Positions 30,550 through 36,489 of a stretch of DNA of 36,489 nt are shown in pieces. Position numbers and translations under genes: made by a program. The DNA is taken from contig NZ_DLHA01000029.1 in assembly GCF_002482975.1 (NCBI RefSeq), positions 1 through 36,489 on the forward strand. Reading direction: 5' to 3'. Positions within the stretch are counted from its first letter, which is position 1; each line of letters opens with the position of its first letter. The notes beneath the pieces were generated by a model. The model saw only the letters and a list, made by a program, of their open reading frames with translations, made no database searches and was not told the DNA's origin. Source of the DNA: Flavobacterium sp. UBA7680. GTDB taxonomy: Bacteria; Bacteroidota; Bacteroidia; Flavobacteriales; Flavobacteriaceae.

Positions 30550-32991
30550 ATGGAAAGCAAAAAAAGTTATACAGCACTTAAGGTTTTATTCAGTTATGTT
30601 GCATTACTTGCTTTGGTGGTTACTGTGGGGTGGTTTCTATATTCTGAAAATGTGGTTTACAATAAACTCGAAGATAAAATTGCTCAGGAAAAAACTAAAA
30701 TTCTCCGCGTAAGTAAATTGTTTTCGAATGTTTATAAAACAGAGAGTTTAGCGAGGAAAACGATTCAAACCAATTCTGAAACTGATTTTAAAAGTTACCT
30801 TATCGAAACCGATTCTTTAAAAGCCAGAATTGATACTTTAAAACAAATCGTTACTACAGAATATCAGAAAGTTTTATTGGATAGTGTTACGTATTTATTA
30901 TCTGAAAAAACAGAAAATATCCGACAATTAAAAACGATAAAAAATAAAGCCGAAGACGAAGTTTCGGTCAATAATGCTATTGACGAAATTACCAAAATGG
31001 AGTTTAATCTTCGAAAACTGGAACTTCAGGATTTTACCAAAAACCCAAATGAATTAGGAAATTATCAGCGAAATGTACTGCAGAAATATGTGGATTATTT
31101 AAATCAGAATATTCCGGATGACAGCACAAATACGTTGAGTAAAAAAGCTTCGGATTCTATTTTGGCGAATTCTAAAAAACTGCTTAGTAACGTAAAATTA
31201 AAAGCTGAAAAGAAAAAAGAAACGCTGAATTTTGAGGAAAATAAATTGCTGAAAAATGAAATTGCCATTTCTGAACAGCTACGAAAAGTACTTCGAATTA
31301 TCGAAAGGGAAATTATAATCAATTCGATAAAGAACAACTCTTTAAAAGAAAAATCACTTAAAAAAGTCAACGAGATTGTAACGGCTTCGGCAATTGCAGG
31401 TTTAATTTTGACTTTGTTTTTTTCTGTTTTAATTGTTAGCGATTATTCTAAATCTCAGGTTTATAAAAAACAGCTTGAAATTGCGAATTTCAAAACCAAG
31501 AATTTATTAAAAAGCCGCGAACAGTTAATCTCGACAGTAAGCCACGATTTAAAAACGCCTTTGAGTACTATTGTGGGTTATTCTGAACTTTTAGGAAATT
31601 CTGATGTGAATACAAAACAGTCGTATTTCATTAAAAACATCAAAAATTCATCTGAATATATTACGCAGCTAGTTCAGGATTTATTGGATTTTTCGAGAAT
31701 TGAAGCTGGAAAAATCACGATTGAAAAAGTTCCGTTTTATCTTCCAGAACTTATTGAAGATACGGCCAGAAATATTCAAACGGTTTACAAAGAAAAAAAC
31801 ATTGATTTAATTATTAATGTGGATGACAAACTTCATACAAGAGTTGTTGGAGATCCGTTTCGACTGAAACAGATTTTGACGAATATTATTGGGAACGCTT
31901 ATAAATTTACTGAAGAAGGCCATATCAAAATCAGTTCGTATGTGAGTGAAAACGAAAACTTCTTTATTATTACAATTGAAGATACGGGAATTGGAATTGA
32001 AAAAGGAAATCAAAAATTAGTTTTTGAAGAGTTTGCTCAGGCGAATGAAAATATCGAAAAGAAATACGGCGGAACTGGCTTAGGACTTTCCATCTGCCAA
32101 AAAATAATTTCGTTTATGGGCGGAAGAATAAGTCTCGAAAGTACTTTTGGGAAAGGAAGTACGTTTGAGATTAAAATTCCTTTAATTCTGGATCAAAGCG
32201 AAATTACGGTTGAAGAAATAAAAAGAAGCATTGCCCGAAATACGAAAAAGCAGACTTTCGTTGTAATTGACGATGATATTAACTTGCTGAATTTAACGAG
32301 CGGTGTTTTAAGACAGGAAGAACATCAGGTTTTATCTTTTAGCAATGCTGTAAAAGCACTAGAAGCGATCCAGAATACTAATTTTGATTTTGTGATTACT
32401 GATATTCAAATGCCGGAAATGGACGGTTTTATGTTTTTGAAAAGTCTTCGAAATTCTGAAAAAGGCATTTATAAAAATCAGCCTGTAATTGCCTTAACCG
32501 GAAGAACAGATTTAGATGCTGCCGTTTATACCGAAGCCGGTTTTACAACCGTTGTAAATAAACCGTATTCGCCTAAAATATTACTCGAAACGATTCAGCA
32601 TATTCTGGATAATGATACTTTACCAAAAGCTGCCATAAATGAAATTGAAGAAACCGTTTCTTCTAAATTGTATACTTTAGAGACTTTAAAGGAGTTTTTA
32701 GGCAATGACCAAAATGCTTTAAACGATGTATTAAAAGCTTTTATAATAAGCAGCAACGAAAATTTAGATTTGCTTGAAAATGCTATTGAGGAAAAAAATG
32801 TTCCCGAAATAAATTCTATAGCGCATCGTATTGCGCCCATGTTTAGACAAATAGAAGCGCGCGATATTGGCATTCTATTAAAAACACTGGAACAAAATAA
32901 TCTTGAAATTGCAGATTCGAGAGATATTTTTGAAGCTCTTAAAGCAAAAACAAACAAACTTTTTGAAGCTTTAGAACAAGAAATCGTTTAA
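30550..32991 (+). CDS. Hybrid sensor histidine kinase with REC and HPt domains
   Basis: The 813-aa protein has two membrane helices (about 9-27 and 274-294) flanking a coiled-coil-rich extracytoplasmic sensor of about 245 residues. Then come HisKA with the phospho-accepting H332 (STVSHDLKTPLST), a HATPase domain with the N, G1 (EDTGIGIEKG) and G2 (GGTGLGLSI) boxes, a receiver with D618 (ITDIQMPEMDG) and a C-terminal HPt with H759 (SIAHRIAPMF). Such phosphorelay kinases pass phosphate to a separate regulator, and the convergent NtrC-type gene is the obvious candidate. The last four bases overlap that gene's stop codon. Confidence 0.95.
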   Translation: MESKKSYTALKVLFSYVALLALVVTVGWFLYSENVVYNKLEDKIAQEKTKILRVSKLFSNVYKTESLARKTIQTNSETDFKSYLIETDSLKARIDTLKQIVTTEYQKVLLDSVTYLLSEKTENIRQLKTIKNKAEDEVSVNNAIDEITKMEFNLRKLELQDFTKNPNELGNYQRNVLQKYVDYLNQNIPDDSTNTLSKKASDSILANSKKLLSNVKLKAEKKKETLNFEENKLLKNEIAISEQLRKVLRIIEREIIINSIKNNSLKEKSLKKVNEIVTASAIAGLILTLFFSVLIVSDYSKSQVYKKQLEIANFKTKNLLKSREQLISTVSHDLKTPLSTIVGYSELLGNSDVNTKQSYFIKNIKNSSEYITQLVQDLLDFSRIEAGKITIEKVPFYLPELIEDTARNIQTVYKEKNIDLIINVDDKLHTRVVGDPFRLKQILTNIIGNAYKFTEEGHIKISSYVSENENFFIITIEDTGIGIEKGNQKLVFEEFAQANENIEKKYGGTGLGLSICQKIISFMGGRISLESTFGKGSTFEIKIPLILDQSEITVEEIKRSIARNTKKQTFVVIDDDINLLNLTSGVLRQEEHQVLSFSNAVKALEAIQNTNFDFVITDIQMPEMDGFMFLKSLRNSEKGIYKNQPVIALTGRTDLDAAVYTEAGFTTVVNKPYSPKILLETIQHILDNDTLPKAAINEIEETVSSKLYTLETLKEFLGNDQNALNDVLKAFIISSNENLDLLENAIEEKNVPEINSIAHRIAPMFRQIEARDIGILLKTLEQNNLEIADSRDIFEALKAKTNKLFEALEQEIV

Positions 32992-34340
32992 TCAATATTG
33001 TAGTGCTTTAATTTATTGTAAAGCGTTTTTCTGGTAATTTTAAGCAATTTCGCCGCCTCCGATTTATTATTCTGCGTTCTGTTCAAAGCTTGAATTATGG
33101 CTTCTTTTTCATTATCTGATAAAGAAAAACTACCGCTAAAACCGGCTTGTTTCTGAGATTGAAAAAATTCAATTGGCAAAACATCGCTTTCAATAAAATC
33201 ACCTTGCGTTAAAAGTGTTGCGCGTTTTACACAGTTTTGTAGTTCCCGTAAATTTCCCGGCCAGTTGTAATTTTGAAAAATAGTAACTACTTCCGGAGAA
33301 AATCCTATGATATCTTTATTTAATTGCTGATTGGCTTTTTCAAGGAAATAATCGGCAAAAACCATTAAATCTTCGTCGCGGTCTTTTAAAGATGGAGACT
33401 GAATAGAGAATTCATTGATTCTATGGTATAAATCTTCTCTAAAATCGCCATTTTTTACTGCCTCACGTAAATCTTCGTTTGTGGCTGTAATAATGCGGAT
33501 ATCGACGTTTATTTCTTTATTGCTTCCAACAGGTTTAATTTTTCTTTCCTGAAGTGCACGCAATAACTGAATTTGGTTTTCGTACGAAAGGTTTCCTATT
33601 TCGTCCAGAAAAAGAGTTCCGCCGTTTGCAGCTTCAAAATATCCCATTTTGTCGCTGATTGCTCCGGTAAAAGATCCTTTTAAATGTCCGAAGAATTCGC
33701 TTGCTGCTAATTCTTTTGGAATGGCTCCGCAGTCGACTGCAATAAAATTATTGTTTTTTCTATGACTTTGCTGGTGAATACTTTTCGCAATAATTTCTTT
33801 TCCTGTTCCGCTTTCGCCGATGATTAAAACCGACATATCTGTTGGGCTTACCAATTGAATATGATCTAGAAGTTTTTTTGAAGCGACAGAAATTCCACGT
33901 ACAAATTCATTTTCGGCAGAAACGGGTTTCTTTACCGATTTTTTTTGTTTAACCGGAGCTTCATTTTCTTCTTCAATTCCTGAAGTTTTCAATGCATTTG
34001 TAATGACCAATAAAACCTCATCTGGATTAAAGGGTTTCGAAATATAATCGGCCGCACCATTTTTAATTGCTTTTACAGCCGTATTAACATTAGAATATCC
34101 CGTCATTAAGATTACCGGAATTTCCGGATATGAATTTTTAATCTCAGACATTAGTACAATTCCGTCAGAATCAGGCAAGCGAAGATCTGTCAAAATCAAA
34201 TCGAAAGATTCGTTTTTGATTGCCGATCTGGCTTCTGACGCAGAAAATGCGATGCTTACTTCGTATTGGTTTTTTACTAGAAATTTTTCTAATAATTTAC
34301 AAAACGAAATATCATCTTCTATTACTAATATCTTTGACAT
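32988..34340 (-). CDS. NtrC-type sigma-54-dependent response regulator
   Basis: The 450-aa regulator activates RNA polymerase with sigma-54. It has an N-terminal receiver (D52 in LTDLRLPDSDG), a central AAA+ domain with Walker A GESGTGKE, the sigma-54-contact loop GSFTGA and Walker B GGTLFLDEIG, and a Fis-type helix-turn-helix at the C-terminus (NNKSEAAKLLKITRKTLYNKL). It is convergent with the hybrid kinase, and the array of PepSY-like genes lies directly upstream on the same strand. That makes the array a plausible target. Confidence 0.96.
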   Translation of the reverse strand: MSKILVIEDDISFCKLLEKFLVKNQYEVSIAFSASEARSAIKNESFDLILTDLRLPDSDGIVLMSEIKNSYPEIPVILMTGYSNVNTAVKAIKNGAADYISKPFNPDEVLLVITNALKTSGIEEENEAPVKQKKSVKKPVSAENEFVRGISVASKKLLDHIQLVSPTDMSVLIIGESGTGKEIIAKSIHQQSHRKNNNFIAVDCGAIPKELAASEFFGHLKGSFTGAISDKMGYFEAANGGTLFLDEIGNLSYENQIQLLRALQERKIKPVGSNKEINVDIRIITATNEDLREAVKNGDFREDLYHRINEFSIQSPSLKDRDEDLMVFADYFLEKANQQLNKDIIGFSPEVVTIFQNYNWPGNLRELQNCVKRATLLTQGDFIESDVLPIEFFQSQKQAGFSGSFSLSDNEKEAIIQALNRTQNNKSEAAKLLKITRKTLYNKLKHYNID

Positions 34341-34408
34341 GTGATTGGAGGGACTTTTTTGCTAAAATAATACTATTAAAGTTATAATTTCTTAAAATTA
34401 TGCGAAAA

Positions 34409-34439
34409 AAAAAGAGATTGCACAATGCAATCTCTTTTT
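34409..34439. terminator. Bidirectional hairpin terminator
   Basis: AAAAAGAGATTGCA (34409-34422) and TGCAATCTCTTTTT (34426-34439) form a perfect 14-bp stem with loop CAA, with A and T runs at the two ends. It would end the minus-strand PepSY-like operon before the regulator gene. Confidence 0.9.
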
Positions 34440-34469
34440 CACCAAAAACATAAATCTAATTTCACCTAA

Positions 34470-34766
34470 TTATATCTTCAACCAGTTGCCATTGACATCT
34501 GAATACACAGTAGCCTTTTGGTCACCAACCGATATTTCTAATTTGTATTCTTTTTTATCATTAACATACGCTTTTTCCAGTTTTGCATTTGGATAAGCGG
34601 TTTGCAGAGCAGTCTTTACAGCTGCCGGAACAACATCTGTGCTAATTTCAGTATATTCTGTTTGTACAGAAACTGTCGTTTTTACTTTATTTGGAGTTAT
34701 CTCTGCTATTGCAGGAATTGATAAGCATCCTAAAAGAATAGCTGCTGAGATGGCTAACTTTTTCAT
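34470..34766 (-). CDS. PepSY-like secreted protein, copy 5 of array
   Basis: The 98-aa protein has a signal peptide (MKKLAISAAILLGCLSIPAIA) and one PepSY-like (DUF2874/PepSY_2) domain: YTEISTDVVPAAVKTALQTA, then YPNAKLEKAYVNDKKEYKLEI, then the C-terminal SDVNGNWLKI. It is the most divergent of the five copies and the last gene before the terminator. These domains are thought to bind or inhibit proteins; the natural partner is unknown. Confidence 0.88.
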   Translation of the reverse strand: MKKLAISAAILLGCLSIPAIAEITPNKVKTTVSVQTEYTEISTDVVPAAVKTALQTAYPNAKLEKAYVNDKKEYKLEISVGDQKATVYSDVNGNWLKI

Positions 34767-34780
34767 ATTGCTCTGTTTAA

Positions 34781-35077
34781 TTATTTTTTAATGATATTTC
34801 CTGAAGCATCAGTAAAAAAAGTATATTTCTTACCTTCTTTTGAAATTTCAAGTTTGTACTCGTCTTTAGCATTTTTCCATGCTTTTTCAAGTTTAGAACC
34901 TACAAACGATTTTTCAATTGTAGATTTTACAGCTGCCGGTACGGCATCTGCTGCAACTTCAGTATATTCATCCTGAATATTTACTGATTTAACTACTGAA
35001 TTTGATTCTGATGGAGTTGCTGCCTGAAGAGACAAACCTCCTAAAATAATCGCTGCTGATAAGATTAACTTTTTCAT
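34781..35077 (-). CDS. PepSY-like secreted protein, copy 4 of array
   Basis: The 98-aa protein has a signal peptide (MKKLILSAAIILGGLSLQAA) and a PepSY-like domain with VPAAVKSTIEKSF and GSKLEKAWKNAKDEYKLEI, ending TDASGNIIKK. It is 14 bases upstream of copy 5. It differs from the others in having FVGSKLEKAW in place of the YP-A-KAY consensus. Confidence 0.88.
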   Translation of the reverse strand: MKKLILSAAIILGGLSLQAATPSESNSVVKSVNIQDEYTEVAADAVPAAVKSTIEKSFVGSKLEKAWKNAKDEYKLEISKEGKKYTFFTDASGNIIKK

Positions 35078-35099
35078 AATGCTTTAAGATTTAGAGTTA

Positions 35100-35390
35100 T
35101 TATTTTTTAAGAATAGTTCCTGCGGCATCAGTATAAACGATTGATTTTTCGCCTCTTACTGTAACCTCAATTTTATATTCTTTTTTCGAATTCACATAGG
35201 CTTTATCCAATTTTACACCTGGATAAGCTTCATCAAGTGATTTTTTAATCGCAGCTGGAACAGCGTCGACTTCTTTATAATCATCCTGATAGTTTATTGT
35301 GTTTACTGTAGTGGTGGTTAAAACAGTATTTTCTGCTTGCATTGACAGTCCTCCTAACAGGATCGCTGCCGATAATATTAGCTTTTTCAT
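35100..35390 (-). CDS. PepSY-like secreted protein, copy 3 of array
   Basis: The 96-aa protein has a signal peptide (MKKLILSAAILLGGLSMQA) almost identical to that of copy 4 and a PepSY-like domain with VPAAIKKSLDEAYPGVKLDK and AYVNSKKEYKIEVTVRGEK, ending TDAAGTILKK. It is two residues shorter than its neighbours. Confidence 0.88.
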   Translation of the reverse strand: MKKLILSAAILLGGLSMQAENTVLTTTTVNTINYQDDYKEVDAVPAAIKKSLDEAYPGVKLDKAYVNSKKEYKIEVTVRGEKSIVYTDAAGTILKK

Positions 35391-35416
35391 AATAATAGTT
35401 TTTTAGGGTTAGCTTT

Positions 35417-35713
35417 TTATTTTTTTACCCAAGATCCATCGGCGTTAGCATAAAGAGAACCTACTTTGTCTCCCACTGTTACTTCTAATTTGTATTGAGA
35501 AGCACTGTTTTTGTATGCTTTAGTAAGAACTGCGTCTGGATATGCTTTTTTAAGTGCATCAGTTACCGCTGCCGGAACTTCTGTTACTTTAACTTCAGTA
35601 TAATCATCTTGAAATGATACTGCTTTTACTATTGTATTTGTAATTGGCGAAGTTGAAGCAAATGATGTTAAACCTCCCAAAACGATTGCGGCTGATAAAA
35701 ATAAATTTTTCAT
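35417..35713 (-). CDS. PepSY-like secreted protein, copy 2 of array
   Basis: The 98-aa protein shares its first 26 residues with copy 1 (MKNLFLSAAIVLGGLTSFAS and on to SPITN), showing a recent duplication. The domain has VPAAVTDALKKAYPDAVLTK and AYKNSASQYKLEVTVGDK, ending ADGSWVKK. The 69-base gap to copy 1 holds a direct repeat ATTCTTAATTT. Confidence 0.88.
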   Translation of the reverse strand: MKNLFLSAAIVLGGLTSFASTSPITNTIVKAVSFQDDYTEVKVTEVPAAVTDALKKAYPDAVLTKAYKNSASQYKLEVTVGDKVGSLYANADGSWVKK

Positions 35714-35782
35714 GATAATTATTTTTTAATATTCTTAATTTAATCTTAGTATTCTTAATTTGGATTTTCACGGTACAGAGGA

Positions 35783-36079
35783 TTATTTTTTAATCCAGGT
35801 TCCATCAGCATTAGCAAAAAGATTTCCTACCTTTTCACCTACAGTAACATCCAATTTATATTCTGACTTTTCATTTTTGTAAGCTTTAGTAATTACTGCG
35901 TCAGGGTAAGCTTTTTTCAAAGCTTCAGTAATTGGAGCTGGTAATTCTTCTAATTTAATTTCAACATAGTCGTCTGCAACTGAAACAACTTTTACAATAG
36001 AATTCGTTATTGGAGAAGTTGAAGCAAATGATGTTAAACCTCCTAAAACGATCGCGGCTGATAAAAATAAATTTTTCAT
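35783..36079 (-). CDS. PepSY-like secreted protein, copy 1 of array
   Basis: The 98-aa first gene of the array has a signal peptide identical to copy 2 and a PepSY-like domain with LPAPITEALKKAYPDAVITK and AYKNEKSEYKLDVTVGEK, ending ADGTWIKK. The upstream region (36080-36270) has sigma-54-like sites and a strong dyad, so transcription of the whole array probably starts here. Confidence 0.88.
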   Translation of the reverse strand: MKNLFLSAAIVLGGLTSFASTSPITNSIVKVVSVADDYVEIKLEELPAPITEALKKAYPDAVITKAYKNEKSEYKLDVTVGEKVGNLFANADGTWIKK

Positions 36080-36126
36080 AATGTGTATATTTTAAATAGT
36101 TAATAGTTTGTTTACACTTTAGATAA

Positions 36127-36143
36127 AGAAACTATTGTGCCGA
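36127..36143 (-). promoter_or_regulatory. Candidate sigma-54 promoter for the PepSY-like array
   Basis: On the minus strand the site reads TCGGCACAATAGTTTCT. It keeps GGCAC at -24 and a TTTC (for TTGC) at -12 with the correct GG-to-C spacing, and lies 48 bases from the first start codon. A second GGCAC (TTGGCAC at 36204-36210) has a poorer -12 part. Confidence 0.4.
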
Positions 36144-36227
36144 AAACCAAATACCAACCTTAAAACCTGCTTAAAGCCTATAAATAAAGGAATTACTTAA
36201 AATGTGCCAAAAATTAAAAGAGTGTAA

Positions 36228-36270
36228 AAGTGTATACTTTGAGGTAGAAGTGTGTAAAAAGTATACACTT
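36228..36270. promoter_or_regulatory. Dyad AAGTGTATACTTT, candidate activator-binding site
   Basis: AAGTGTATACTTT (36228-36240) is exactly inverted as AAAGTATACACTT (36258-36270), start-to-start 30 bases, about three helical turns. Each arm itself contains the near-palindrome GTATAC. It lies 85 to 140 bases upstream of the candidate sigma-54 promoter, the usual distance for NtrC-type enhancer sites. Confidence 0.45.
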
Positions 36271-36301
36271 ATTGTGCATACTTCGCTATTTATCCTTTTG
36301 C

Positions 36302-36489
36302 TTAAACTGGACTGAAGTCCAGCTCTACAATATAATTTGTTCCTTCGGAACTTTAAAGAGCCTTCGGCTCGAACTATATTGTAGGGCCGGATTTTAATCC
36401 GGTTTAGTGTATAGATATAAAAAACTGAAGTCCAGCTCTACAATATAATATGTTCCTTAGAAACTTTGAAGAGCCTTCGGCTCGAACTA
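36302..36489. repeat. Tandem palindromic repeat, truncated at window end
   Basis: A 66-base unit at 36311-36376 (ACTGAAGTCCAGCTCTACAA...) is repeated at 36424-36489 with 4 mismatches. Between them, TATATTGTAGGGCCGGATT (from 36375) is roughly the inverse of the unit's first part, so the whole forms a large nested hairpin that also contains GAGCCTTCGGCTC. It is a dispersed flavobacterial-type repeat and continues past the window. No gene is seen from 36080 to the end. Confidence 0.8.

Noticed and set aside
34791..34976. Plus-strand ORF within the PepSY-like array
   Set aside because: It is antisense to a clear signal-peptide-bearing gene and has no independent start signals; it is a shadow frame.

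Overview
The window looks like chromosomal DNA of a Flavobacterium-type member of the Bacteroidota. It is AT-rich, several genes have TAnnTTTG-type -7 promoter boxes rather than sigma-70 boxes, lipoproteins and YSFKHT-type integrases are of Bacteroidota style, and long palindromic intergenic repeats typical of flavobacteria sit between genes. No rRNA gene or CRISPR array was seen.

Left chromosomal part (1-11659). The window opens in a 5'-truncated acidic protein, followed by rsmI, a HopJ-family gene, a small membrane protein, recJ, an MFS transporter overlapping recJ, a second membrane protein and a secreted alpha/beta hydrolase. Next come a Cys-rich 118-aa protein, a seven-heme lipoprotein cytochrome, and on the minus strand lpxH, queD, a 58-aa membrane protein and a crotonase-family gene. 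The part ends at a tRNA-Ala(GGC) gene.

Integrated element (about 11643-21542). An 18-bp direct repeat of the tRNA 3' end (11643-11660 and 21525-21542) brackets about 9.9 kb. It carries a tyrosine integrase beside the right end, paired TTAGGAY heptamers near both ends, an operon led by a likely HUH-type replication protein, a serine resolvase with an upstream dyad, and cargo. The cargo is a HEPN-like protein, an HNH-like protein, a second HEPN-like protein, an XRE regulator, a lipoprotein, and a 542-aa fusion of a DUF5131 (phage Gp37/Gp68, three-Cys-motif) domain to a ParB-like domain. Similar hairpins with C(C/T)TGC-GRA-GCAGR-type tips follow cargo genes. No phage structural, relaxase/T4SS or IS genes were seen, so it resembles a small integrative, possibly rolling-circle-replicating defence island. 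The DUF5131-ParB fusion, read downstream of the integrase, and the HEPN-HNH-HEPN block are the best candidates for an undescribed system.

Right chromosomal part (21543-36489). It holds the displaced tRNA terminator, a 58-aa membrane protein, a lipoprotein, an unknown protein and a DUF2185 (immunity-type) protein. A tightly packed minus-strand envelope operon follows: FAD oxidoreductase, monofunctional transglycosylase, LpxR-like lipid A deacylase, superinfection-immunity-like protein. Then come an S9 peptidase, a hybrid histidine kinase with HPt, and a convergent NtrC-type sigma-54 activator. Last are five tandem secreted PepSY-like paralogues, preceded by sigma-54-like sites and a strong dyad, so the kinase and activator plausibly control them. 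The window ends inside a tandem palindromic repeat.

All family calls come from reading translated motifs. No database search was run.
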